A stretch of DNA of 64,000 nucleotides, taken from contig CM072511.1 of the NCBI GenBank assembly GCA_036898135.1, positions 72,760,293-72,824,292 of the forward strand, read 5' to 3'. The DNA is from Oncomelania hupensis (Eukaryota > Mollusca > Gastropoda > Littorinimorpha > Pomatiopsidae). Within the stretch, counting starts at the first letter, position 1. Each line of letters begins with the position of its first letter. The notes beneath the pieces were generated by a model, which saw only the letters and a program-made list of their open reading frames with translations, was not told the DNA's origin and made no database searches. A program made the translations under genes and the position numbers. Below, piece after piece: positions 11,574 to 23,005 of the stretch.

Positions 11574-11930
11574 TATAATCGTCAAAAGAGGTAAGCATCC
11601 TATATGCGTACTTCTGTCATGAGCGCTTCTGGCTATAGATGTATGACCTTGCAAGCTTTAAAGCAAACAATCCCATTACCGTTCTGTCAACTGAGTTACG
11701 ACTATACACTTACTGCAGAGCTAGTTACTTTAGGTCTCTCTTAGTTTAAAGAATTATATATCCTGAAGTGTAATGCTCTACAGTTACCTTATATGGTAAA
11801 TGAAACGGTGTCCTCTTGAGGCGAAGCACGAGGGCCACTGAGTTCTTTTAACGATCATTAAAATGTATGAAGTTGCATGTCAGATGTTAAACAAAGATGT
11901 AAGAAAACAAAATTCAAAACAGGATGTTTT
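11574..11930. other. No gene recognised
   Basis: AT-rich sequence with no conserved frame, splice signals or repeat seen elsewhere in the window. Confidence 0.4.
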
Positions 11931-11933
11931 GCT

Positions 11934-12410
11934 GTCCTATCCTATACTATCCTATCCCGTAACTCGAAGGTCGTTGGGACACCACAGATGATCGTTTAAC
12001 CAGCGTACTCCATCTTTTTCTTTCCTCGGCAAACCTCATGGCTTCGCTAAGTGTCAAGCCAGTCCATTCTCGAATGTTGTCCTCCCACCTCTTTTTTTTG
12101 TCTCCCTCTTCTTCTTCCTCCTTGCACCGTGCTTGGCAGGATGGTCTTTGCAAGACCTGATGTTCTCGTGACATGGCCATACCATCGGAGTTTCCGTTTC
12201 TTCACTATGACCATGTCATCGTGTTGTCCAATGGCTTGTGTACTTCGTTGTTGGTGAAATGCTGGGTATAGGAAATGCCCAAAAATCTTCTGTAGCTGCC
12301 CTCTCCATGCTTTGTATTCTTCATTGTAGGTCTGCTGCGAGGGTCCATTTTGCAAGCGTATAGGAAGATGGAGAGATAACAAGGGAGCACAGCCTTAATT
12401 TGTATGGAGG
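11934..12410 (-). mobile_element. RTE-like LINE, 3'-terminal fragment
   Basis: The minus strand encodes the typical C-terminal segment RKLRWYGHVTR...TWxDxIREWTGLTLSEA in two frames, and ends in GGATA repeats after GTTACGGGATAGG. It matches the larger copies at 36702-38910 and 17518-19797. It is 5' truncated, as is usual for LINEs, and frameshifted near 12170. Confidence 0.82.
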
Positions 12411-12628
12411 AAATATTTGCAAAGCAGTAGATAGCTTTGCACTTCTAGAACAAGACACCCACGCAACATAGTATGCCAACTCGAGGAGGTTTTGAGATAA
12501 CACAGGAAAGGGTGTAGGTGGCGGAAGAGGTCATAGACTTTTCAGCGTAGTTTTAAATTGTGAACGAAAACTGTAAAGAAGTGGACGATAGGTGTACTAA
12601 TTGCGCTGGTTTAACTTATAGTACTTTA

Positions 12629-12728
<100 letters not shown>

Positions 12729-12818
12729 AACTACTTACCAAAATCCACCGAAGTACAGAGATTCCTCTACTTCACTCATCAGTTATTCTATTGATTCTTC
12801 ATTCTGCAACCGTTGCAG

Positions 12819-12936
12819 ACCCGAATCTACGCGCAGGCTCGGCGTCTTTTGAGACAGATCTGTTACCTGAAGCAGAAAGAAGAGACACTGCAGAGAGCTG
12901 CCATCCGTTTCCAGCATCTGCGGCTGCAGCTACAAG
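12819..12936 (+). CDS. Candidate host exon a (basic coiled-coil segment)
   Basis: Thirty-nine codons plus one base are bounded by TTCTGCAACCGTTGCAG on the left and CAAG|GTAAAA on the right, a good acceptor and donor. The peptide TRIYAQARRLLRQICYLK and what follows is helical and basic, with heptad-like leucines, and does not resemble any transposon protein seen here. It enters in phase 0 and exits in phase 1. With the acceptor at 26023 of exon b, the phases join without a stop. I do not recognise the family. The call rests on splice signals, an open frame and normal coding composition in a repeat desert; a chance frame is possible. Confidence 0.5.
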
Positions 12937-13385
12937 GTAAAATTAAGGCAGTCTTCTCTTGTGGTTATGCGGGGCCACCTTTTGTTGTTGGTGGTGGTAG
13001 TGGTGATTGTGATGATGTTGTTGCTGCTGCTGTTGCTTCTGCTGCTGCTGTTGTTAATGATGAGGATGATGATAATGATGATGATATATATAATATAAAA
13101 ATTGTATGGCTTATAAATCGGCAAGGGAGTAATGACGATTGCGATCGGAGACGAGATTAAGAGCTTTCACGGAAGCGAAAGAGATTTGAAGTTGAATTAA
13201 AAAGATTAAACTCTACACACTTTCCTCTGCAGATTGTCGATCTTTCTCGGTACTCGTCCCTTCAACTTGAAACTCCTCCTTAGAACTCCATCGCCGCTCT
13301 CCAAGCATTTTTTTTTTTAAACATATGTAAATAAACACTGCACTCACCTTTCCTTGTGAATATTTATGAGGACAATAAAGGATTC

Positions 13386-13386
<1 letters not shown>
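12937..13386 (+). other. Probable intron start with trinucleotide low complexity
   Basis: After the donor there is a GTT/GCT/GAT-rich stretch (about 12980-13085) that can encode poly-Val/Ala/Asp by chance. No further exon is evident before the TTA array at 13387. Confidence 0.4.
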
Positions 13387-13463
<77 letters not shown>

Positions 13464-13483
13464 TTATTTTATTTTATTTTATT
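13387..13483 (+). repeat. (TTA)n then (TTTTA)n microsatellite
   Basis: About 75 bases of TTA are followed by several TTTTA units. Confidence 0.95.
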
Positions 13484-13492
13484 TGGTTTTGT

Positions 13493-13735
13493 TTTTGTCT
13501 GTCCGTCCTTCTGGATGCCGTCGTCGGTCTGTGCAAAACCTGCGTCTTAATATCTCGGAATCTATTTTAACTATTACAACCAAACTTCGTACGATGGTGT
13601 AGATCTATAAGACCTCACAAATGATCAGCGAATAAATTTTCACTTCAAGGTCAATGTCACAAAGTCAACAAATGTTGGTCCAAAATTATACATTTTCACA
13701 AAATTCCACTTTTTCCATAAGTTATTAATTGAACG
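13493..13735 (+). mobile_element. Helitron-like repeat, internal 5'-side fragment
   Basis: Begins in the GTCTGTCC tetranucleotide core and continues through ATCTCGGAATCTATTTTAAC, CAACCAAACTTCG and AAGGTCAATGTCACAAAGTC, colinear with 24750-25010. Both true ends are missing. Confidence 0.7.
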
Positions 13736-15037
13736 TTGTCGCCCTGAACAGTTATGTAGTTTGCTGTATTGTTGTGGTAACGTAAATAACGATTAATTAT
13801 AGGAATTGCCTGATGACCTACATACTCTGGCAAAATGTCCCCGTTTTGAACATGAAGCACAGACTGCATCGTTGGCTGGGCATTATCTCGTTGATGACGA
13901 TCTCTTCCACACCATCCACATCGTTTCGTGTAGATAGTAGCTTGCTTTTGCGGTTGATTTGCATGCGTGCAATATGATCATTTTTATGTGGTCGTCGTTG
14001 TTGAGCAGCTTTGTTTGACTGCAAAGGTCGAGGAGCGCATTGAGTCTTTACAAAGTTAGATGAAGCAGAGACTATGTCTGAACTTTCCATCTCTCTTGCT
14101 TGTTGCGCAGACAATTCTAGAATAGGAGCAGTGTCTAGCAATTGCATCAAAGAAAAAGTGTCGTCACGAAGTGCCCTTTTACATAGGGATGATGTCGAAC
14201 AGCTCTGAATGATCTGTGCCTTGATTTAATTCTCGATATCTGCAAAATCACATTTATCAGCGAAGAGTCGTAAGGCTATCAAGCGTGTTCAAGCTGTCAA
14301 GACAAACAATTGGCAACAGCCAAACGAATCAGACGTCGACATTTCTTCTTGTCACGTGTTCAAGGTTGTCCGTGATGAGCTGTCCCTGTGTGAACAACAT
14401 GGTATAATACTTCGATGCAGCCCCATTGTCATCCCAAGCTTACTTCAACACAGAGTGATGGACATTACACACAAAGGTCATCAGGGTATGGTCAAAACCA
14501 AAGAACTGCTACGTGAGAAAGTTTGGTTCCCGTACGTGGATCGCTTTGTGGAAAGCAAGATTAAGTCCTGCCTTGCTTGTCTGTCGACGACCCCAGCACG
14601 CAGCCAAGAGCCTATTAAAATGACCCAGCTTCCTGACCGCCTTTGGTCCGAAGTCAATGTTGATTTCACCGGCCCCTTTCCCTCAGGAGACTACCTGCTA
14701 GTTGCAGTCGACGCCTATTCTAGGTTTCCTGAAGTTGAAATTTTGAACTCGACAAGCGCTAAAGAAACATTGCCCAAATTGGACGTTATTCTGTCACGCC
14801 ATGATGTTCCAGATGTTGTAAAGACTGACAATGGCTCACCCTTCAACAGTGCTGATTTTGCCAACTACGCAATCGAACTGGGTTTCAAGCACAGAAGGAT
14901 TATACCTCTGTGGCCCCAAGCAAATAGAGGCGTGGAACGTTTCATGTCAATGCTAAAGACCATCCAAGCAGCCACTGTAGAGAACAAAATATGGAAACAG
15001 GAAATGTACAGATTCCTACGCAACTACAGAGCAACAC

Positions 15038-16447
15038 CAAAGAGCTTATTACGGAAAGAGGGGGAACTTCCATTATGTCCTATACAAAAATGCGAGACGC
15101 TCTCATGGATTATTTCCCTTTGCTCGGGGCTGGCTATATTTCACCATCTGCTATATGAATGATCTGTGCGTGGTAACTTATTGAGCCTATGCCATTGCAA
15201 AAGAACATTTTTATGGCAACGTTTGCAAAAAAAAAAAAACTTTTAACCATTATTATTATTAACATTCCGCTACTGCTGTCTTTTTTTTGTTGTTTGTTTG
15301 TTTATGTTTACTTATTGACATTTATTAGGTGCTTTTATGCTGCTTATGTGTGTATGTCATAGGTTCGTTTTCTGCCCTGGAATTTATTATTTTTTAATCA
15401 ACGACAGATATTTTAAAATTAAAATATGCATGACAGACTGTTTCATTTATCCGAAACTGTGTAAATCCGTAATCGTGCGAGAGAGAGAGAGAGAGAGAAA
15501 GAGAGAGTGAGTGAGAGTGAGAGAGAGGGGGTTGGGGGAAGAGAGAGCTCTGTCATTCAATCAATTAATCACAATAAAGCACAATAACAAAATGTTTTCA
15601 CTAATAGTGTGAATTTAATTTATATAAGGTGTCCCCCTACCCCCCAACCCTCTCACCTCCCACATCACTGGCTTAATAACATCAGTCACTTCATGGAAAA
15701 TAATTATTTAATCAGACAGAACAATCACAACATAGACTACAACATTCCTCGCAATATAGATCTAATGCGCAGAAATTCACAGATTAGAACAAGGACTGAG
15801 TATCTACATTACATTTTTTTCCAGTTTACACTCAAACGAAAAGAGATTACAACAGATCAAGGACTATTTTTGTGCCTAGGTAAGGGGTTATCTTGCACAG
15901 TATTTGATCACGAGGAGAAAACAGACTTAGTCTAATTTAACTTGTTAACATAAGCAGTTTGACGAAGCCAAACTGCCAATCTGACATCTACTTTTGAAAT
16001 ATAAGCACAAATATAGTCAAACAACCTAGCAATAACGAAAACAGTGAGCGACCTGTTGAACATAAACTGTCAGCAAGCAAACTGTTTTGGATTTAGCACA
16101 TAGGTATAACATGAATCATTCAAGCTGCTCTCCGATTGTTTTAACACTAACAACACTGCAGCGGTCTTAGTTTAGGTCTACATAAACAAAAAATGAAGTT
16201 TTTCAATTGCAATTTACCTTTCTTTGTCTCTTGGAAATTTGAAAAAGGACTTGCCAACACAACTTTTCTTGTATCTGGCATTATGGCAATTGATGGCTGT
16301 CCAAAAGTCACCGCCCTGTTTCACTCGGTCGCCTTTTGACTTTCTGCCACCAGCCATTTTCAGCATGTCGACAAGGGAGCATAACTCGTACCTTTCGTCT
16401 CGCGGTCCTGTACCAAGTTCCCCCTCTTTCTATCATTAAGCTCTTTG
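15038..16447 (-). mobile_element. THAP-encoding DNA transposon, copy II
   Basis: Ends are CAAAGAGCTTAT at the left and GCTCTTTG at the right. GCAACAC is duplicated at 15031-15037 and 16448-16454, within the integrase codons for RATP. It is inverted relative to copy I and lacks its long CT array. The targets of copies I and II resemble each other (GTTACACC and GCAACACC), which suggests a target preference. The transposase core is not recognisable, so this copy is non-autonomous or contains only the first exon. Confidence 0.78.
16218..16357 (-). pseudogene. THAP-like zinc-finger exon, copy II
   Basis: Reading on the minus strand from ATG at 16357, the frame runs through INCHNARYKKSCVGKSFFKF and PRDKER into a clean AAAG|GTAAAT donor. 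SFFKFPRD is the signature F-x-x-F-P segment of THAP domains. Here the first zinc-binding cysteine is Trp (copy I keeps Cys), so this copy cannot form a normal finger. The two copies have decayed independently from an intact exon. Confidence 0.7.
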
Positions 16448-16741
16448 GCAACACCTCATACTACCAGAGGAGTTAGTCCTGCTGAAGTTTTTTATGGCAG
16501 AAATATGAAAATCAAGCTGCCTGAAGTCCCTGCCGCCTCCGCCACGCCTAATCGCTCATCAGTATGTGATGCCGATATTCGCCGACGTGACGCCGATAAG
16601 AAAGGCAAGATGAAAACTTATTCACCACACCAAGCGCCGAGCCGTTACCTCTGACATTGCAGTTGGAGATACCGTTCTTGTAAAACAACAAAGAAAGAAC
16701 AAACTGACACCTTACTATTCTCCCAAACCGCTCCTGATTAC

Positions 16742-16853
16742 CGCGAAGAAAGGTTCAATGCTGATCGCAAGCAGAAATAATGCCAAAGTCACTCGATCGC
16801 GAAGAAAGGTTCAATGCTGATCGCAAGCAGAAATAATGCCAAAGTCACTCGAA
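16742..16853 (+). repeat. Tandem duplication, 56-bp unit, two copies
   Basis: CGCGAAGAAAGGTTCAATGC starts at 16742 and again at 16798, and the units are identical over ~55 bases. It lies in the 3' pol region of the second Gypsy family and shifts its frame, consistent with a recent local duplication. Confidence 0.92.
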
Positions 16854-17311
16854 ACGCATCATTCTTCAAGAAAATTGCACTGCCGCCCAGAGAGACCAAA
16901 GAGACAAAACACCAGCAAGCCGCCGCCACTAGTGGTGTTCATGCTGCCGCCGTAGTTGTATAAACTGTTAAACAAATAAACAAACAAACTGAAAGTTAAA
17001 ATACAAAACAATGCAAAGTTTCGTACGCTCTACTACCGTTGTTCATTATTAGCAAATCGTTCGGAACGCGCTGCTTGTAATTTTCAAGTCATTCCGAGTG
17101 CAACCCTTATTTCAGTTTTATTAGTCAGGTATTGTTTATAGTTATGTATAAAGTTTCAAAATTAGATAGCGTTTTCGTTTTCAACTAATATATACAATAC
17201 TGTAACTGTAATTCAGTGCATAAAGTGTTCTAAAACTCGAACGTGTAATTATTTTTGATGCCTCAGAAAATTTTCAATTACGGTATTTCATTTTACTGAG
17301 GTTAGGAGGGA

Positions 17312-17517
17312 TGTAGTATCCTAGTTGTATAGGCCTATTTCATATGTGACGTCATATCATGATGTGCGTAACAAAAATGACGCCATTAAAGAGAAGAGAG
17401 TCTATGTAGAACCGCCATCAGACAATCAGTGAACGTCCAGATCTCTGTTCATCTAAATAAATCTACTTTATCAATAAGCATTCGATGTTTATTTTGTTAG
17501 TCGTATGTGCCTGTGAG
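17312..17517 (+). repeat. Putative short LTR of the second Gypsy family
   Basis: Starts TGTAGTATCC after a purine tract and contains a repeated-looking promoter-like region with AAATAAATC. It stops where the RTE-like LINE begins at ~17518. No second copy is present, so the boundaries are inferred; about 200 bp is typical of this Gypsy clade. Confidence 0.45.
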
Positions 17518-17613
17518 AGGCCAATCCCTCAACACAGTGCATAGCTTCAAATATTTAGGAACCATTGTATCAGACAATGGGTCACGACAGTGCTGCCCTG
17601 GCGAGGTTGAAGC

Positions 17614-18423
17614 ACAGGCTGTGAAGTCCGTAGGCCTCGCCTCAATTACATACTATACATAGAAGTTCCACCACTCGTCAAACATCCGGTTTACGACTGA
17701 CACCCCCCCCCCCCCCCCCCAAAAAAAAAAAAAAAAAAAAAAAAAAAACGCCTTTCCTACCTTTTGTGTTCACTTCAAACTCAAACGGAGGGGCCAGACG
17801 AATCACAAACACTCATAGCAACACATTCGTATCAATTCCAACGATGTCGGCTCCAAATTCACTGCGAATTTGTTAAAAAAAACGCAGTCACATAGGCTGG
17901 TTCGAATTTTGACACGACGCCGCGAGTCGATCCCAATATAGCAACTGCTTTACGACCTTTCATTGGTCGGCTAAGAATACTCTCTGTTAGGCCTAATGAA
18001 GGGCGGACTACTCTAGTGATATCAACAAAATGATCGTTGGAGACTTTATAATCGCTAGAGTGGTCTGCCCTTCATTAGGCCTAACAGCGCGTATTCTTAG
18101 GCCACCAATGAAAGGTCGTAAAACAGTTGCTATACATATTGGGATCGACTCGCGGCGTCGTGTCAAAATTCGAACCAGCCTATGTGACTGCGTTTTTTTA
18201 ACGAATTCGCAGTGAATTTGGAGCCGACATCGTTGGAAGTGATACGAATGTGTTGCTATGAGTGTTTGTGATTCGTCTGGCCCCCCCGTTTGAGTTTGAA
18301 GTGGACACAAAAGGTAGGAAAGGCGTTTTGGGGGGGTCAGTCGTAAACCGGATGTTTGACGAGTGGTGGACCTTCTATGTATAGTATGTAATTGAGGCGA
18401 GGCCTAAAGACTTCACAGCCTGT
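17614..18423 (+). mobile_element. Foldback (long-TIR) MITE, 810 bp
   Basis: The left ~390 bases are the near-perfect inverse of the right ~380, leaving a short loop around 18010-18050. Termini are ACAGGCTGTGAAG and CTTCACAGCCTGT. GGTTGAAGC is duplicated at 17605-17613 and 18424-18432, within RTE coding sequence. Nine-base TSDs with very long TIRs suggest a Mutator-like foldback element. The left arm alone carries a poly-C/poly-A expansion at 17702-17748 that is only GGGGGGG on the right. Apparent frames are mirror images of each other, not genes. Confidence 0.88.
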
Positions 18424-18610
18424 GGTTGAAGCCAATTTGGAAAGACGGGACCATCAGCCTACATTCCAAGGTAAGACTGCTGCGCTCCCTTGTCATCTCT
18501 ATCTTCCTATACGCTTGTGAAAAACCGCAGATCTACAACGAAGAATACAAAGCATGGAGATGAGGTGCTACATAAGACTTCTGGGCATTTCCTATACCCA
18601 GCACATCAGC

Positions 18611-19451
18611 TAGCAACAACACAGCTTTTTTTCAAAACCAAAAAAAGTTATTTTTTTTTTGCCTAAATTTAATACAGGATAACCCGTCTACTCCCCCCCC
18701 CCCCCCCAAAAAAAAAAAAAAAAAAAAAAAAATTCATTAAACATAAGTTGAAAACTGTTTTTTTTTTAAATAGCCATTAAAGAAAAAACGCCGAATCAGC
18801 ATTTTCAGCCCATTTTGCATTTTAGGTTACCGGCCAATGGCCTGGTTATATATTGGACAGAATGTTAATTTAACGCGTTAATAAGTTAGTCCTTGATGTG
18901 ATCTTTTTAAACAAATTTAACAAACCAAAACCTATAATGTATCATGCATGACAAATTATTTGTATTTTGAAGTCAAGTGTGTAAGCATAAAATAGGCCTA
19001 TCACTCAGGGATAACTCTATTTGTCATCACGGACGACAACTCTTGGCATGTGTTGATGCTACGTGCAGGAACTAAAAACCACTTTTTAAAAGTATTTTAC
19101 GGTGGAATTTCTTTTTTTTTTTTTTTTTTTTTTTTTTGCTTTGACATGGAAATAGTGCATTTTATTATCTGTACACAAAGTTTTAGCGAGGATTCTTCTT
19201 ATTTATTAACAATTATAACGATAAAACCCATCTTTTCACTTGCCACTTCAGCTAATAGGACGCGGACGTCTCCTTTTGCATAAAAACCGAAGCTACAGGC
19301 TTTCCGTAATAATTATTGGTTAAAATTATTTATTTCTGATAAGTTTTCGCTTAGAAAGAGCCCGTAATGTCATACTGTTGTTCTGTGGGCACACTTAGGG
19401 ATAACTCTATTCGTCATCACGGACGACAACTCCTGGCATGTGTTGTTGCTA
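18611..19451 (+). mobile_element. Small TIR element (841 bp), unclassified
   Basis: The termini TAGCAACAACACA and TGTGTTGTTGCTA are perfect 13-bp inverses. The LINE sequence ...CACATCA resumes as ACATCACCAACAACGAAG on the right. The 3' terminal ~50 bases occur twice (about 19008-19060 and 19396-19450), so the element may be two partial copies fused end to end. It contains poly-C/poly-A and poly-T runs and no coding frame of note. Confidence 0.65.
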
Positions 19452-19849
19452 CATCACCAACAACGAAGTCCTACAGACCATCACACAAGCCATTAGACAA
19501 CACAATGACCTGCTCACAGTGGTGAAAACACGGAAAACCGATGGTATGGCCACGTCACCAGATCATCAGGTCTTGCAAAGACCATCCTGCAAGGCACAGT
19601 GCAAGAAGATAGAAGAAGTGGGAGACCGAGAAAGAGGTGGGAGGACAACATTCGAGAATGGACTGGTTTGACACTGAGCGAAACCATCAATGTTGCTGAG
19701 GACAGGGAAAGATGGAGTACGCTGGTTAAACTATCATCTGTGGTGCCCCTACGACCTCCGAGTTACGGGATAGGATAGGACAGGATAGGATAACATATTA
19801 ACAAAACACATACATATAAAATGCATACATTGCTAAATAATAATACCCT

Positions 19850-20110
19850 AGAAAACCCCAGTGACGATTTGGCCGAAAGCGTCCAATATCCCCAAGTTGA
19901 TCCAACTGACACCTGTACACCAAACAGGAGTTTTGGGAGAGTTTTGAAGAAAAAGGTAGGTGACCGGTCTAGCTAAGAAGAGTAGTAATTTGATAGTACG
20001 GATTAGGAACGAGAAAGAACAAGTGAGCATGACAGAAGTAGTGGGAATTTAAAGCAATAAGTGTCCAGAAAATGGGGATTCTAAAACGTATTTATGCAGA
20101 AAACCCCGGA
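19850..20110 (+). repeat. Interspersed repeat of unknown class (second copy inverted at 54635-54905)
   Basis: GATTTGGCCGAAAGCGTCC, then AGAGTTTTGAAGAAAAAGGTAG and GTGGGAATTTAAAGCA, are mirrored on the opposite strand at 54635-54905. The family is not recognised; the conserved blocks could be an element's 5' region. The remaining sequence to 20555 shows no gene. Confidence 0.7.
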
Positions 20111-20552
20111 CCCCAACGGAGGGAAATTAAGACATGTTTTGTTGACAGTACTAAAACAAATTTCAATAAATGTAGAAGAAAAAGCAATTACAAACATTCA
20201 CTCTGTAAAAGGTTGATTAATTTATTGACTTTAACGAAGCTACGTACAATAATAAAATAAAATTAAAGTATAAAACAATCCCCAATTAATAACAGTTGGA
20301 TGGGAATATAAATCACAGTTCAAAACATCAGATTGCCCAGATCTGTTTGTGGAAAATATCTCATTTACCAAGCTGAAAATGCACGTTTGACAAGATTTGC
20401 AGATGAATTCTGAAATGGTTAGTACTGATGGGATGACGGTGATGTGATTGCAGAGCAACATTCGATGCTGTTCATGAAGTCGTCGTCGCACAGAGATCAC
20501 TACGATCCTCTGAAGGCTTTGTCATTCATGTCTCCAAACAGCGTGTAAGTTG

Positions 20553-20634
<82 letters not shown>

Positions 20635-21537
20635 TTTCCCTCTTCTTCTTCTCTTGCGAGCAGCAATTTCAGTCGGGTGAAGAAACTTGGTGCACTCCTC
20701 GCGTTGTATTCTTTTTTTTTCTCCAGTCCTTAATCTGGTCGACCTAATCTTTCCCACGCTTTCCCTCTGTCAGGCTTCTAAACCAAAGCACAGCTGTGTT
20801 CTCTAGAAAGAAGAGGCGGAAGATAAAGAAAAGCACCTATCGATTGTTTTACCATACGGCTCTGAAATCATTAAGTGGAGGAGGATTGGGGTGGGTCGGG
20901 GGAGGGGTGGTAAGCTAAGCGGTGAGTTCCGTATGTCTCAGAGGGTATGTGTCATCATTTTATATAACACATTATTTTTGTTCCAAGCATAGCTTGCTAA
21001 CTGAACCAAGATTTTAGTTTAGTTAAAACAACAACAACAACAACAAAAAACTGAAACTTTGAATGTCATTAGAGAACTTTAGATCGACCAGCGAAACTTG
21101 GTCCATAGTGATCCCTTCCGTTTCCGGTTATGCAATTGAGAAATCCTCACAAACTTTTCTTCGTGCCTGCGAATGATATCGCAACTCTCTAATTTGCGGA
21201 GGTTGTTTTCGTCGAAAATGCACGAGTTGGTTCATCACGGAGTAAAACAGGCACTTACCCAACGAAAATTTAGTTGAAGTTTGGGATATAGCATTGGTAA
21301 TTTGTTCTTCTCATTTAAAAACAATAAGACAAATTATATAGCTTTTATAGCCTTAACTTGTGTTTATGGCCTACGCTAGCCTACTATCCTTACGAACCTG
21401 GTAGTATGAGACTTATCTAAACCAAGGTATATTCGTGCAGATTCATGAATACACCAGAAAGGTGATTTTTACATCTTTACCATGCCCTTACGATACACTT
21501 GAAACTTTGACATAATGCAAAATTTATGTTGAAAATA

Positions 21538-21798
21538 CAGTGGCGTAGCTAGGTATTTGGGGTCCCGGGTGGCTTGGCCTCTTTGACATTCGACATCATA
21601 ACATGAGATAATGTACTTAATAAATATATAAGTCTAAATTCAAATTGCAGCAATGTCACTAACTTATAAAACGACGTGAATAGCAAGATTACATGGCGCT
21701 GGTGGCGTAATATTTAATATTTATTGTTTAAAAAAAAATCGGACACTCCTTTTGGGGCCCCCCTCAAGTGGGGGCCCGGGGTAACTTTCGAATTTCAC
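21538..21798 (+). mobile_element. hAT-like MITE, right-truncated copy
   Basis: Starts CAGTGGCGTAGCTAGG and follows the complete copy at 23420-23732 to AACTTTCGAATTT, then stops at the inner palindrome arm. It has the same left flank (GTTGAAAATA) as the complete copy, and has lost a short GGGGGCCCC segment. Confidence 0.85.
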
Positions 21799-21985
21799 TA
21801 TGGACCAAGTTTCGCTGGTCGATCTAAAGTTCTCTAATGACACCAACTGTTTTCAAACCTTCAGGTTTTTTTTTTTTTTGTTTTGTTTTTTTTTTTTACT
21901 AAACTAAAATCTTGGTTCAGTTAGCAAGGTATGCTTCGGAACAAAAATAATGTGTTATATAAAATGATGACACATACCCTCTGAG

Positions 21986-23005
21986 CACAAGTATATCAAC
22001 TAACAAGTTAGTATCTCCCTTCTATGTCTCTGTCGACGTGCGCGTACAACCGGTTGCTTCCCTTTACATGCTTTGCGTCGTCGTCGGCCTAAAATAATTT
22101 TTTAGAAACTTCAAAACCCAGGGGAATTAGAGGTAGGGAAATCCTTTTCTGAATGACGTCGGCAGGACTCTTCGCGATTGGTGCATGGCACACGAGACAC
22201 ACGCAAAATGGCGTCACAAGAAGATTGGTTAGATCTGAATTCGTCTAATTTGACCTCGCATGCTGCTGGAAAACAATGCAATTTGAATTTGCTTTCAAAA
22301 ATCAAAAGAGAGTGAGACCACAACAAAGTACAACGAGCCAAGGCGACGCAAACACTCAAGGCCGACAGAACAAAAAGCACACAAACTACAAAAGGTAAGT
22401 ACCCGTGACCATACACAATAAAGTAGGCCTAACCACCATTGCAAAATAGGATTGATCATCATCATGATTGTATTTTTCCACCCCACCTTCCAATCGGTAC
22501 GGAACGAACATATGCTCAAATCATCCTATCTTTGACAGAACTTGCATGTGCATTATACAGTGTGATTCAAGCGATAAATGAACCATCACATCGAAGCGAT
22601 CTGAGCAGCTGTAGCAATGACAATGGCGAACAATCGTTCACTGAGACTCACGATCGCGTGCACTGAGCTCACATACTTCATACTTGTGTGCATGTTTCTA
22701 TAAATCCATCATGTTCTCATTCGATAATTGAGCAAAGCCTTTATTCACTACCAGAAATATGCAGTTCCTCTCCCAACTTTCGTCTAATTTCAGCCAGCAC
22801 ATCTTCGCAAGAAATGGCGACCATGACTTCAACCGTAGCTAGTTATCAGTTACTTCCCTTGAACAGATTTCCCAGAATTCTCTATTCTATTTTTAGGTTT
22901 GGGATACCCCCATCTCAGCTTGTGGCTAAAACGAAGGGCAACGGAGCCACCGCACGTCGACTGGGGGCAATACGAGATACTAACTTGCTAGTTGATATAT
23001 TTGTG
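21986..23005. mobile_element. TIR element of unknown superfamily, 1020 bp, 7-bp TSD
   Basis: The 32-bp terminal inverted repeats start CACAAGTATATCAAC and differ at two positions. CTCTGAG is duplicated at 21979-21985 and 23006-23012. The uninterrupted site can be read at 20938-20946. Inside, 22208-22315 is a 35-codon frame starting MASQEDWLDLNSSN, and a good donor (AAAAG|GTAAGT) follows near 22396. This may be a first exon or a relic of a transposase gene. Otherwise non-coding. Confidence 0.8.

Larger units (their letters stand above)
14270..16950 (+). pseudogene. Integrase of the second Gypsy family, interrupted
   Basis: 14356-15037 encodes an HHCC-type finger (HKGHQGMVKTK...CLAC) and the catalytic core. 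The core has VNVDFTGPFPSG (first Asp), VKTDNGSPF (second Asp) and RGVERFMSM (Glu). The frame stops at NYRATP, and after the 1.4-kb THAP transposon continues at 16455 with HTTRGVSPAEVFYGRNMKIKLPE. That is the normal continuation of K02A2.6-like integrases, so the target was an open frame when hit. Substitutions such as ANRGVERF (usually NG.AERF) and a frameshift after 16655 indicate decay. Confidence 0.88.
14230..17517 (+). mobile_element. Second Gypsy family (K02A2.6/mag-type integrase), decayed, 3' half
   Basis: Contains an integrase frame, split by THAP transposon copy II, then a chromodomain-less tail with a 56-bp duplication. A purine tract (GAGGTTAGGAGGGA) precedes a short LTR-like sequence at 17312. 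No reverse transcriptase survives in the window. The upstream stretch 13740-14230 carries only a weak minus-strand frame that I could not assign. The RTE-like LINE starts where this element ends. Confidence 0.75.
17518..19797 (+). mobile_element. RTE-like LINE 3' part, carrying two nested inverted-repeat elements
   Basis: Three colinear pieces (17518-17613, 18424-18610 and 19452-19797) match the minus-strand copy at 36702-37330. They encode SFKYLG...SDNGS, then the helical segment, then KTRK...DGMATS and the EWTGL segment, ending in GGATAGGATAGG. The frames are broken by stops and indels. Each gap is exactly an inserted element with a target duplication. The LINE is truncated at the 5' end. 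Confidence 0.85.

Noticed and set aside
13818..14150. Minus-strand 110-codon frame as a gene
   Set aside because: No motif, no repeat partner and opposite to the Gypsy frame beside it; not supported.
16224..16439. Plus-strand 71-codon frame
   Set aside because: It is the antisense of the THAP-like exon; the minus-strand reading has the zinc-finger motif and splice donor.
18008..18310. Genes in the foldback arms
   Set aside because: Frames on both strands mirror each other because the arms are inverted repeats.
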